From NCBI RefSeq assembly GCF_030272615.1, contig NC_081414.1:820755896-820811895 (forward strand): a DNA stretch of 56,000 nt, written 5' to 3'. The stretch comes from Cryptomeria japonica (Eukaryota > Streptophyta > Pinopsida > Cupressales > Cupressaceae). The notes under the pieces are model-generated. The model was not told the origin of the DNA. It worked only from the letters and a program-made list of their open reading frames with translations, and searched no databases. Of this stretch, positions 44,741 to 56,000 are shown piece after piece. Within the stretch, counting starts at the first letter, position 1. Each line of letters begins with the position of its first letter. The translations under genes and the position numbers were made by a program.

Positions 44741-45658
44741 TATAGTCACTCAAAACTGGTCATCACTCTTACATTGCTAACCTAATTCTTAGCATGTCTT
44801 CTATGTCACATTTGATTTTCATCATATGTTGGCATTGTGTCATTCCTCTAGTTTCAATTCATTTCAAATCCAACCCTCATCAATCTCGTTCAATCACATT
44901 TGGTCCTAAATTATTATAATTGGCATTTTTAAATCATTCGAATTGGTATCATCTTGACAATTAGACATAATTCCCTCTTTGTTGATAATTAATTAGTCAT
45001 TAATTATCAACCTCAATATCAATTAATATTATCAAGTCATTATCAATCAATCTTATCAGTCTCCTATCAAAATCATTATCAATTTTGGGTCTTTTTCGAT
45101 CCTTTGTCCTATTTTGTTGTCAAATTCAGTCAATTGTCATTAATTTTCATCAATTATTAGCCAATCAATCATCACTATTGGGACTTAATTCATCATTAGG
45201 GTTGGTATCTTAATTTATTCAAATCATTTCCCCTAGGTTAATTAATTAAATAATTAATTAATCCCTTTTCTTACTAACATGTCACTTTTTGAATATATAT
45301 ATTTATTTATTCACCATATTTTTTGTCCATGTCACAATTAATATTTTTTTAATATTAATTGGCTAATTTGATTTTATGAGTGAAATTAATAATTAATAAT
45401 TATTAATTTCCACCTCACTCAAATGTCTTCACTTAAGTGATTCACTTTCTAAAAAGTGAATCACTTGTCTCCTCTCTCAAAGGCAAAGTTTCCATTTTCA
45501 ACCAAGTGTCGAAAATGGAATTGTCCTTCTAACTCATCTTCCACTTGACATCAAAATGGCAATTTCCCAAGAGACTCCCCTTTGCATGCGATGTCGACCA
45601 TCAGATTGAATCAATCTCATCTGTCGAATTCTTGTCTCATCTCTCTCCAAATTCTATA
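44741..45658. other. AT-rich non-coding, no homolog in the window
   Basis: Rich in ATTAATTATCAA and CATTAATT-type words. It fills the place of about 780 bp of LTR missing relative to copy A and abuts the truncated copia element. Its last ~115 bp happen to be open in frame with the truncated gag. Confidence 0.45.
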
Positions 45659-46372
45659 AATGATCTAGAAGGCTGCAATGATGCAAAGGCAATGTGGGAT
45701 AAGCTCATATCAGTATATGGAGGAGATGAACATGTTCAAAGAGAAAAAGTAGATATTTTAAGAGGACAACTTGAATCTATGAGGATGAATGAAGGTGAGA
45801 ACATAACCCAGTATAATACAAGACTAAAGGAGATTGTAAATCAAATCAAAGGAGCAGGAGGAACTATTGAAGAAAAGGATGTAACAAGTAAGTTGTTAAG
45901 AACCCTTCTACTTGCCGATGCAATCCGAGTCTCTACAATCAATGAATTGAGGTCTGTACCTAATATGCCAGTTTCTTTGGATGCTACTATTGGTAAGCTA
46001 CATGCATTTGAGTTAAGTGATTTTGATAACAATGGGTCATCGGTAAATAAAGTTGAATTTGCATTTAGCTCTTTTCATCTGAATGAATTTAATGATTACA
46101 ATGAAAGAAAGTATAAGTACTCTAAAGGAGATCACAATGGAGCAAGTGAAAGATTTCGGAGGAACATGGAAGAAGTACACAAACTGTATGAAGAAATCAG
46201 AAAGCAAGAAGAGTTTGAAGCACTATTGGCCAAAAGGTTACCGAGAGGCAAAGGTAAGTATAAAGGAAAACTACCTTTGAAGTGCTTCAATTGTGATAAG
46301 ATTGGAGATATGGCTTCTAACTGTCTTGACAAAGATTTTACTGAAAAGAGAGATTACCGAGATGACAGATAG
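45659..46372 (+). pseudogene. gag: copia gag, N-terminally truncated
   Basis: It is part of a 275-codon frame (45545-46372) whose first ~38 codons come from the unrelated left flank. Gag proper has AMWDKLISVYGG, EGENITQYNTRLKEIVNQI and an intact LLAKRLPRGKGKYKGK stretch. The knuckle reads CFNCDKIGDMASNC, so the zinc-binding His is replaced by Asp. Unlike the complete copy, it has no frameshift before the knuckle. Confidence 0.8.
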
Positions 46373-48063
46373 AAAGATAACCATTACATAGGACACTGAG
46401 ACTTCAAAAGAAGAGATCGAAAGACATGCTTAATAGCTGATGAGGAATCTAACGATGATAAATTAGATGAGACTGATATAGAGGAAGTTGTTTATGTGGC
46501 TATCAAGGATGGATCAGATGAAGAAAGGTATGGAGAAAAAGCCCTAATATCTCACATAAACACTAATGATTCTTGGATTATAGATAGTTGATGCTCACAT
46601 CATATGACAGGAGATAAACACAAGTTTGTTATGTTGGAAGATTATGATGGAGGCTATGTTAGATTTGGTAATGATGCACCATGTCCGGTAAGAGGTAAAA
46701 GATCCATAACACTTTGGGTTGAAGGTTTGAAATACAATTTGTTGAGTGTAGCACAACTAAATAACATAGGTTACTGAATAGAATTTCAGAAATGAATTGT
46801 CAAAGTTCATGACAAGAATGGAAAGTTAGCTGCTACCAGGACACAAACAAAAGGTAATACATTTCACCTTGACTCAACTCACAATAAGTGTTTGCATGCA
46901 AAGATTGATGATACCTGGTTATGGTAGAAAAGGTTTTGTCATGTTAATTCTGATAATTTGATCAAGATAAGTAAGAAGCATCGAGTAAGAGGTCTACCGA
47001 GTCTTGAAAAACCTGAGAATGCTATGTGCCGAGGATGCCAGATGGGTAAGATGAAAAGATAAAGCTTTACAAGTAAGTCTTACACTTCTAAGGGAATTTT
47101 AGATCTTGTGCACACTGATCTTTGTGGTCCTATGAAAGTTCAAAGTTATTATGGTGATAAATATTTCATATTATTTGTGGATGATTATTCAAGGATGATG
47201 TCAATAATGTTTTTAAAAGAAAAATCAGAAGCTTTTCAAATGTTTAAATGGTACAAGGCTAGAGTTGAAAATGAAATAGGAAGACAACTGAAATGTCTTA
47301 GATCAGATAGAGGATGAGAGTTCACAACTGATGAGTTCAACCTATTTTGCAATGATCATGGTATAAAAAGACAAGTCTCTGCAATGAGAACTCCACAACA
47401 AAATGGAATAGCTAAAAGAAGAAACAAATCTATTGTGGATTGTGCTAGAACACTGATGATTGAGAAGAAGGTGCCACAAACATTTTGGAGAGAAGCCATA
47501 AGCACAGCTGTTTACACCTTGAACCCAGTTCAATTGAAGAAAGGTACTTTGAAGACACCTTATGAAATCTGGTATGGCAAGAAACCTAATGTAAGCTATT
47601 TTAAAATCTTTGGAAGTAAATGCTATGTTCATAAAGATGATAGAAATGGCAAGTTTGATCAGAAAAGTGAAGAAGGAATATTTCTAGGATATTCTTCTAG
47701 AAGCAAAGCATTTAAATGTCTGATCAAATCATCTAACAAAATAGTAGAAAGTGCAAATGTGAAAATTGATGAATTTGCAGAAAGAAATGATGAAGGAAAT
47801 TCCAAAGAACCAGAAGACTATGATGGATTTGTCTATGTACAACCGAGAAGTCCTACTGAGAAAACTGTTGAAGAAAATGAAAGAAATATCCAGTTACCAA
47901 GTGATGAAGAAGATCATACAGAGCCTACCAGGCTTGTATTAGCCAAATATGTCAGAAGACATCATGCACCAAGTCAAATTATAGGAGATAAGGATGATCC
48001 AGTGATGAAAAGGAACAAACTAAGACAAAACACATGTTTGATATCTGATTTGAATCAAGAATA
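46373..48063 (+). pseudogene. pol: copia protease and integrase
   Basis: The protease site reads WIIDS then a stop, then CSHHMTG (near 46575). A ~40-bp deletion is seen near 46715 relative to the complete copy (30946-30985). Integrase: a stop replaces the first His in W(stop)KRFCH, then CRGCQMGK, HTDLCGPMKVQ (47108), LRSDRG followed by a stop, RTPQQNGIAKRRNK, and a 226-codon frame to 48064. Inactive. Confidence 0.8.
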
Positions 48064-49587
48064 GTGAAAGAGGCATTTAACAGTGAAGATTGGATAAATG
48101 CTATGAGAGGAGAGATTGATCAAATCATGAAGAAGGACACATGGACACTGGTCCCAAGACTGAAGGACAAAAATGTAATCGGTACAAAGTGGATCTTCAT
48201 AAACAAGCTAAATGAAAAAGGGGAGGTCATTCGGAATAAAGCAAGATTAGTTTGCAAAGGTTATGCCCAAGAAGAAGGAATTGATTATGGTGAGACTTTT
48301 GCACCTGTTGCTAGACTTGAAGGAGTAAGAACATTGTTGGCATATGCTCCTTTCAAGAACTTCAAGGTATATCAAATGGATGTCAAATCTGCATTTCTGA
48401 ATGGAATATTAGAAGAAGAAGTTTTCATTGAACAACTTGAAGGATTTGTTGAAGACAATAATAAAGATCGGGTATGTAAATTGAATAAAGCTTTATATGG
48501 TCTGAAACAAGCACCTTGAGCATGGTATGAGAGATTGCACTCTTATTTGATTAAGATTGGTTTTATAAGGACAAGTGAGAACAACAACATGTACATGAAG
48601 AATGATGAAAATGGAATACTAATCTCAGCCATATTTGTTGATGATATTATATTTTGTAGAAATGACTCTTTATGCAAGAACTTTGGAAATGAAATGAGCA
48701 AATAATTTGAGATGTCATTAATTGGTGAGATAAAGTATTTTATAGGTTTACAGATACTGCAAATGAAAAATGAGATTTTCATTACTCAATCCAAGTACAT
48801 AAAGGAAATCTTGAAGAAATTTGGAATGGAGGATTCAAAACCAGTAAGTACTCCTATGATTACGAACTGTAAACTATCAAAGAATGATGAATTTGCATCT
48901 TTTGATGAGACACTCTACCGGTCCATGATTGGAAAACTACAATATGTTGTTCATAGCAGGTCAAATATAGCACATGCAGTGGGTATTGTTGCAAGATTTT
49001 CTGCAGATCCTAAGAAAACACACATGACGGTAATCAAAAGAATTTTTAGATACTTAAAAGGCACTGAAGATTATGGCTTAGTATATCAGAAAGGAAATGA
49101 TTTTGATTTAAAAGTTTATACTGATGCTGATTGGGCAGGCAACATTGATGACAGGAAAAGCACAAGTGGCGGAGCTTTCTTCCTAGGAGAAAGACTAGTG
49201 AGTTGGCTTAGCAAGAAAGAAGGATGTGTTTCTCAGTCAATAACCGAAGCTGAATATGTTGTTGCAGCATTGAATTGTACCAACATTGCATGGATCGAAC
49301 AACTATTGGAAGGTATAGATGAGAAAGTTACCGAGCTAGTAACTATATTCTGTAACAATACTAATGCCATTAATATTTCAAAGAATCCTGTTATGCACTC
49401 TAAGACAAAGCACATATCTATCAAATATCATTATCTTAGAGAAGAAGCTGAAGAGAAGAAAGTGGTGTTGGAATATGTTAGCACAAAGGAGCAAATAGCA
49501 GATATCTTCACCAAGCCACTACCAAAGGACACTTTTGAATATCTCAGAAGTAAGTTAGGGGTCCTACCCCTATCTTCTACTCACTGA
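48064..49587 (+). pseudogene. pol: copia reverse transcriptase and RNase H
   Basis: RT frame 48064-48519 ends at a stop after LYGLKQAP. It continues with FVDDIIF (about 48636) and a further stop at 48703. RNase H frame 48712-49587 is open: FIGLQILQMKNE, SMIGKLQYVVHSRSNIAHAV, VYTDADWAGNIDDRKSTSGG, SITEAEYVVAALNCT, IFCNNTNAI (an Asn where the complete copy has Asp), KTKHISIKYHYLRE and end LPLSSTH. Confidence 0.82.
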
Positions 49588-49839
49588 CCGAGTTCGGTGA
49601 AAGCATCAATCTGATGACTCCATTGAATATCTTTTGGAGAGTTGATGCTAGAGTTACACACTTTAAAATGTTTTCTAAAAGTGTACTGTAATTAATACTG
49701 GAATATTACAGAGAATGATATAGGGAACAGGAATTGAAGACAAATGCCCTAACCGAGACTCAGTTGATACACAACAGTAGGAAATAACTTCTTATAGAAA
49801 CAATTATGTTTTAGTTCTTTTCTCTTTGGCATTGTTATC

Positions 49840-50066
49840 AAAGGGGGAGAAGACTACTATATGAGAGAAGACCTACCAAAGGGGGAGAAGACTGAGACTA
49901 ATATATGGGAGAAGAATGAGAGAAGACTATAGATTGAATAAAGACTGAAAATAGAAGAGAAGTCTAATGTATGGGGGAGAGCATTTCAAGCATTTCAGAA
50001 TTATAGCAATCCAAATCTTTTAAAGGTCAAATCAATTGGTTTTGCCGTCAATGCCAAAGGGGGAGA
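49840..50066 (+). other. Three PPT-like tracts before the 3' LTR
   Basis: AAAGGGGGAGAAGAC-type tracts at about 49840 and 49878, and AAAGGGGGAGA at 50055-50066 directly before the LTR. The last is the functional position. Confidence 0.6.
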
Positions 50067-50067
50067 T

Positions 50068-51545
50068 TGTTGGCAATATTACATTATAACAGACAATGAA
50101 AGATTGTTGATGATTATGGACATAACTGATTAAAGATGTTTTACTATCTTGATATTATTATTTTGTCATTGATGTCAAGAAATTGATTTTCTAATTCAGT
50201 ATGATGTTGCCATATCTTGAGAAGTATGATATGAAGATTATAAAGAAGTTGGTAAAAGACACAAGAAAGAATATGATGAATAAGGGGATAAGTTATTCAA
50301 TGGCCAACTACTACCGAGTCAGACAATGATGAGATCATGATGTTTTAGATTGTTTTAACATCATACATATGTTGTAAAATGTAAAGGTTAATACTATACT
50401 ATGTTATTAGGAAAAGAACCTAGTCGGTAAACCCTAAGGTTATCGCTATCAATTAATGAAGGTAGAATGTCTACCGAGTGAAGTTTAGTATTTACCGAGT
50501 TACAACCGAGCTATAACAGAATGCATTAAATGTTTACATGTGATATTTAATGAAGGAAGCTGATGAGCTGGAGTGGATCAATGATTGGTATGCCGTAGAA
50601 GAAGTTTGTTAATGAATCTAAGGAAATGGAAAGTCAGCATGAAGATCTACAACTCAGATTGAACTGCAATACACTAACACAAGTTCCAAGGCAAATATGC
50701 AAGTTCTAGGGTGGGGTAAAACATTTTCAGATCGAAAGATACATTGAACCTAGACAAGATTGAAGATCTGATGGCTATGATTGATCATGGGAAATGTGAT
50801 CAAGGAGATTAAGGGGTTAGAAGATTGTTTATAAATAGGAAACTATTGATAAACAATGTATGCGGGCAAGTGTATGCACATGGATGCTACATAGTGATTA
50901 CCGAGCACAGAAGCTTGAAGACCTATTAGAATAATAGAGTATTGATGCCCAACAGATAGACAAGATTAGTTCTATGTCTAGATTGTATTGAACAAATTGG
51001 AATCTACTTTAGCATTTTAGATGTGAAGTTGCAGATAGATTTTTATTACTGTTGTTTTGTGAAAGTGACAGAAAATCTCTTAACTAAGTGGACTTAACAG
51101 TCTTATATGTAAATCCTCTAGCAAGGTGACATTCTGATTGAGTGTTTGAAATCCTTTGATAAGGTCACTTCTAACAAAGTGAAGATCCTAATAGATCTAA
51201 GGGAAATCCCTTAACTGGGTCACATCTAGCAATGTGTTTGTAATCTTTAACAGGATTTGCTTTTAAGCGAGCATACTCTAGAAGAGTATATTTCTTAGTG
51301 GGTCTGAAATCCCATAGTGGTTTTTCCCTATTTGCGTTTCCATGTTAAATCTGGTGTGATGAGGTTTATATTGTTCACATGCTTTTGAGTTTGTATGTTT
51401 GACAGTTTTTGGTTATATGACTGATATATAAGTTACCGAGGTTGAATCTAATGTTTTTATGGATGATTAAGTTTGTATGATTCACCCCCCCCTCTCATCT
51501 TGTTGGCTATTGGATCTATACTTATATTAAGTATCATAACTATCA
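50068..51545 (+). repeat. 3' LTR, 1478 bp
   Basis: TGTTGGCAATATTAC to ATAACTATCA; collinear with 34222-35755, with a TATA box TTTATAAATAGG near 50830. Confidence 0.88.
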
Positions 51546-52692
51546 GTTGTTTCATTTAATCTTGACTAACTACTCCAATGACCATGTTGATAGAAACTTC
51601 ATTGACTTCTGCATTCTTGCCACCTCAGCTCCATATGGCATCACATCGGCATACACTCAGCTCACTGACACAAGGTCAGTTTGAACTTGATCATTCATCA
51701 AACTCATATCAATACAAGCCCTTATCGGTGAGACCTTCTCCTTCTGCTAAGTGGTAGGACAGCTTCACCTGGGGTGGTTTGTGATCACTTTGTCACTATG
51801 CCTCTTTATCACAAACATTATCAGAAGAAGACAACCAAACTTTATACTGGTTACAATTGGTCATGCCAACAAACAACTTTATATCACTTCTTACTAGTGA
51901 TGTCACTGACAGTCTCAATACCTACTTGGCTTCCACCATATCGGTTGACAAGCCTTCATGTTGATCTTCCTTATGTTGGCTCAATCTTCTTCATACTGGG
52001 TTGACATAACCTACTGGTAGTCTGCAATACCGGTTGATATCAATGACATATCAATGCCAACAATCTCCCCCTTTGGCAATGATGTCAACATTATTTGTTT
52101 TGGTTTCTCTCCCCCTCTGACAACAATGGCAAAGGGAACCACAATATGACACCAATAATCTCTCCCTTGGTTACACCTAGTTAAGACAAAATCTCCTCCT
52201 GTGTCCATGCTTCATGATTCAAGATTCACAAGATAGTAACAATGGTTGACTCCCCCTGAACCATACATCCTCCAACACATTTAAGTGCTGCCGGATGGTG
52301 GGACAACTCACATCTTATGTCTCAAGTACACAAAAGCACCCAAAGGAAGTGGCTTGGTAAATATGTTAGCAATCTGCTCACCATTTGGAACATATTCAAC
52401 CATGATCTCCTTGTCTGCTACCTTCTCCCTTAAGAAGTGATACTTGATTGCAATGTGTTTTGTTCTTGAGTGCATTAATGGATTCTTGGAGATGTTGATT
52501 GCACTTGAGTTATCATACCGGATTGGAATAGGATCCGGTATCTCCACCTGTATGTCCTTCAATGTCTGCTTCATCCATGGCACTTGTGAACAACATGTAG
52601 CTGCAGCCATATTCTTGGCCTTAGTAGTAGATAATAACACTGAGTCTTACTTCTCACTGTCCCATGATACTAATCAATCTCTTAAGTAGAAA
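51546..52692. repeat. Duplicated segment, copy B right part
   Basis: Matches about 39897-41040 of copy A. The reverse-strand LTR starts (in - strand sense) at 52062, with the PPT complement at 52064-52075. Similarity ends at AAGTAGAAA, where a new LTR-like end TGATAACTG begins. Confidence 0.8.
52308..52692 (-). pseudogene. pol: copia RNase H end, reverse strand (copy B)
   Basis: Reading down: LVSWDSEK, stop, DSVLLSTTKAKNMAAATCCSQ, PIRYDNSSAINISKNPLMH, TKHIAIKYHFLREKVADK, EYVPNGEQIANIFTKPLPLG and FVYLRHKM, ending at 52308. It is better preserved than copy A at the C-terminus (no stop after VADK). The catalytic Asp context is YDNSS instead of CDNSG. Confidence 0.8.
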
Positions 52693-52693
52693 T

Positions 52694-53673
52694 TGATAAC
52701 TGAATGATGAACCACTAGTACCAAACCGGTACTGAGAGGGGGGGTGAATCAGTACAAACACAAATACAGTCAAAAATTGGTTTGACAGCAAATACCCCAA
52801 ATGACTGATAAATAGGGATACCGGTAAAATAGAGTGCAACCGGTAACATCCAGTATAGCTCAATCAGTCATGAACCGGTCACTCAATAAGCTTTCCTCTT
52901 AAATCAATACTACAGTATCATTATATTCTCATGCATAAACCAGTAAACTTGACCATTAGATCTTCACAACAATGAGTTCAATATGTTTTATAAACAGGCA
53001 TAAAACATAGAACCTTTATGTGCTTAACAGATAAAACAAAGCATCACAAGATAGAAGCATTTCACATGACACACATAATTTTCACGTGGAAACCCAACTG
53101 GGAAAAACCACGGTGGGGATGAATACCCATAAGCTTCTTTTTGAACTCTTTAGAAGTCTGCTCTGTTAGGAGCCTTGTCCGGTTAAGGACATTACAATAG
53201 GTTCTGGTAAGAACCGATCCTGTTAAGGATCACCCGGTTAAGGGTTAAACCCGGTAGGGTCACCTTGTTAGAGGATTTCAAGAACTCAATAGCTGAAAGG
53301 ATCTCCTAAGATTCTCTAGCTTCTCAGAATTCATTAGCCTCGAGTTACCCTGTTAAGGGATTTGAAACAAGCCGGTTAAGACCACCCGATTTAAGGGATT
53401 TTGAATCAAGCCAGTTAAGGCTACCTTGTTAGGGGATTTTACAACTATTGAAGTGGTTAGAGATCAATAGGTATTACAATGATCTATTAACAACACTTAA
53501 TGCTAATGCAGATCCGTTTAGGCTCCTCTTTTCCTTCTACAGATTCACTTTGCAGGTATCTCTTCTCTCCTTTGGTCTGGCAAGAATCACATATCACTTT
53601 CCTTGGATACACACTCACAACTTTTTCCAACAACCTTAGAAAGAAACCCAACATCGACCTTATAGGAGACATA
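52694..53673 (-). repeat. LTR fragment, reverse orientation
   Basis: Begins TGATAACTGAATG and carries GAGAGGGGGGGTGAATCAGT and CACGTGGAAACCCAACTGGG, the complement of typical LTR 3' sequence. Many ACCGG/CCGGT words and GGTTAAGG-type repeats (53180-53440) are present. The other LTR end is missing. Confidence 0.6.
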
Positions 53674-56000
53674 TGTAAGGCCCCTCCCCAATCAAGCTTT
53701 GATTATCATAGTGACCATGGTTGATCCTATTAATAAATGCTATAATTCAATAGGATGGGCTATGTTAGATAGATAGACTGGCGAGAAAAATAATTGAACC
53801 AAGTTATAGAATCATTTCACCTTGTGGTGTACATTTTGATGCGTTATGAATTTGAAAACCTATATGATTCCATGATTTGGATCACATTGACATATGTTGA
53901 TGCTTTATTTTATGCTTGCTGATTATGAAACTTTATATGTTGCTAGAATAGAATTACTTTGAAATGGTGAATGTCATTATTGGAATTGCAGGACTTCATT
54001 TTGATGATAGAAAAATGATGCTTATTTTATGAATGGTTCAATTTTGAGAATTACGATAATTGCTTATGTGGAATCGAATTTAAATGAATGAGATATTGAA
54101 TTATTATTGTCAAATGTGTGAGTGTTTGATGTACAATAAAATCTATGTATTTGATTATGTATAATTGTGATTATTTGAAATTACTAATGTGTAAATTGAG
54201 ATGCGCAGGAAAAAAAATTATCCATGTGACCATGGAATAAATATGGAGAACCAAACCTAGACCAATGTACGTTTGTTAAGCCAGGGGTTGTCTATTTGGA
54301 GAGACAACACCCCATTTGTAACGTATTTTATTTGTGAAGTGTATGATGTTTGAGTGTTAAAATTGATTTTTATGTATATGTGTAATCCTACAAGAGACAA
54401 ATTCCATGTGTGATTTTTATATTGTATTTTATTGTGTCACTTGACACATGTGATGATTAGTGTCATTGACTTTGACTTGTCTCTTGGAGGAAATTTTGTT
54501 TCTACCAAAGCCATTCAAACACTTGAGTGTGGTCCCAAATTTGCCTTGGGTAGGGAGTCTTGGGAGTGGTAAACTCAGGTTTGACCCGTAGGTAAACTTC
54601 AGTTGGGTTTCTAAGGGGTTGAAAGGACTCCTAGGGTCAGTTTTAGGGCTTTTCCAAAGGTCCAAAGGGTATACCTATGGGTTAGGGGTATTTTGAAACA
54701 TGTGACTACTCCCATGTGACTGTTTAGTCACCTCAAAAAGTGATTTTTCCAAGGTGAGCGAAAATTCAACTTAGAAAGTTCCTCCTAGGATAGACAACCT
54801 TCCCTTTTGATGTCAAACTCTCTTCCCCATCTTCTCTCACCTTTTCCCTTTCCAGTTTTAGTAATGTGTAAGAGTTTGGGAAGAGCAACCAATGGGAACT
54901 CTCACCTCACCCAAGGGGTTGGGAAGTGTGTGAGAGGCCTTATTAGGCAAGGATTAGGGACTTAGTGAGTAATCACCCACTCTCCATTGTTGGAGATTAT
55001 GCAATTTTTTTTTGAAATTTAGTTGTAGGATAGAATTTTGGTGAAGGTTTGGTGGAAAGTTTGTGTGGATTTTGGTCAGCTCATCCCCAACTAAGTCTAA
55101 TATACCTATTGGCAGATTAAGGTTGGTTTTACTTCCTTTTGTTTATGTTGTTTTTGAAAGAAAGAAATGCTTGCATGAAAAGAGGTGTATATGTAATTTG
55201 TGTAGGAGAAAAATGTGAGTTTTCATTCCCATGTTCTTTGTTTATGTGTTCTTGTTTTGGGAGTGTCCAAGACCTCCTACTCTTGGGAGAGTAGGATGGT
55301 CTTGGGGTGGAAGAAGCATGACAGCCTTGGGTGAGAGGCTCTCCTTATGGAGAGTGATTCTCAAGGGCGTCCTTTGTGACCCTTGCTGCATAGCCTTGTG
55401 TATGCATTTGGGGGTCATAAGGGGAGGAAATATGGCTTTGGTGCCTTTGGGGGGCATAAGGTGTGAAGGGAATTTTTTGTTGTATTTTGTTTTGCCATGA
55501 GGTGGCATTGAGTTGTATTAAGCTTGCAATCTCCCCAATGGTATTTGGTCCACTTCCACCCATGGAAAGTTCATCACAAGTTGTGGTGAAGAGTGTAGCT
55601 TGGGATGGGAAAATGCCTATTGAGTGTTTGCTATTGTTATTGTGTTGTTTGCTTGTTTGTGACCCGTCTAGTACTTGGTTCTCCAAGCTCGGGGGTGGCT
55701 TCTAGTAAGCCTAGGCTGGGAGGTGAGCTCTCCATGGTCAAAGTTGTAATTTTTATTACAGGTTGCTTGGGATGGAAAAGAAAAGAAAGGGATTAGTTGC
55801 TGTCCTATGTTGCAGAAAAAGTTCAAAAAGAATGTATTTATTTATAGTAAGAAAAAAAAAAAAGAAAGAGTGTTATGTTGTATTTATTTCAAAAAAAAGA
55901 AGAAAGAAGTGTATTTATTTAGTTGGGTATCACACCCGTTTGTAATATTGACTACTTTGTATTCTATATGCTTTTAAAAGAAATGTATTTCCTACTAAGT
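53674..56000 (+). mobile_element. Possible long LTR starting at 53674, runs off the window
   Basis: TGTAAGGCCCCTCCCC at 53674 resembles the start of the 4570-bp LTR (TGTAATGCCCC) and interrupts the preceding LTR fragment; 5-bp left flank ACATA. No gene is recognised in the 2.3 kb that follow. It has G/T-rich sequence and A runs near 55850-55905. The far end cannot be seen, so this is a suggestion only. Confidence 0.35.

Larger units (their letters stand above)
45659..51545 (+). mobile_element. 5'-truncated copia element, same family as 28089-35755
   Basis: Homology starts at AATGATCTAGAAGG, equivalent to 29891 in the complete copy, so the 5' LTR, PBS and first ~75 gag codons are missing. Gag, protease, integrase, RT, RNase H and a 3' LTR (50068-51545) follow. 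The element splits the reverse-strand LTR of duplicated segment B. No target duplication can be tested because the left end is lost. It has several stops, but RNase H keeps a 291-codon open frame. Confidence 0.88.

Noticed and set aside
55231-55945. Cluster of overlapping frames of 60-113 codons near the right edge
   Set aside because: Open on both strands at once, G/T-rich, with no domain; probably LTR sequence.

Overview
The window looks like nuclear DNA of a gymnosperm, most likely a cycad. It contains no intact cellular gene. It is a pile of nested, decayed transposable elements, two short-period tandem arrays, one 348-bp satellite-like array, and one 8.7-kb block that looks like mitochondrial DNA inserted into the nucleus. 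The cycad assignment rests on that block. It carries about twenty copies of a ~20-bp element close to GGGCCCCTACTATTCTAAGG on both strands, which matches my recollection of the Bpu short interspersed repeats described from Cycas mitochondrial DNA (fewer in Ginkgo). I could not check this against a database.

Layout. 1-3.9 kb: degenerate reading frames, polypurine tracts and an LTR-like segment. 3.95-14.75 kb: a decayed multi-exon gene of a transposase-like family on the + strand. One of its short introns (originally about 108 bp) has swallowed the mitochondrial-like block 5542-14250. The block is flanked by an exact 14-bp direct repeat, CCTTCTATTAAATG, and the exons on either side still join in frame. 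14.8-18.1 kb: a 52-bp tandem array (5 units), a 348/349-bp tandem array (nearly 5 units) and AT-rich sequence. 18104-22673: a 4570-bp solo LTR (TGTAATGCCCC...GGGGCATTACA) with target duplication GTATA. 23.06-25.8 kb: a decayed gene of about ten exons on the - strand, function unknown.

26.1-36.9 kb: an old Ty1/copia element, interrupted first by a ~790-bp insert and then by a complete 7667-bp copia element (28089-35755, target duplication CAAGG, LTRs of 1512 and 1534 bp). 36.9-44.7 kb: LTR fragments, the 3' end of a reverse-strand copia element, and the 5' end of a further copia element truncated in gag. A ~3.4-kb segment (37717-41163) recurs at 43341-44740 plus 51546-52692. The second copy is split by a 5'-truncated relative of the 28-36 kb copia element (45659-51545). 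52.7-56 kb: a reverse-strand LTR fragment followed by the probable start of another long LTR running off the window.

The complete copia element has the order gag, protease, integrase, reverse transcriptase, RNase H. It keeps its PBS, TATA box and PPT, but its frame is broken by stops and shifts. Nothing in the window looks competent to move on its own.
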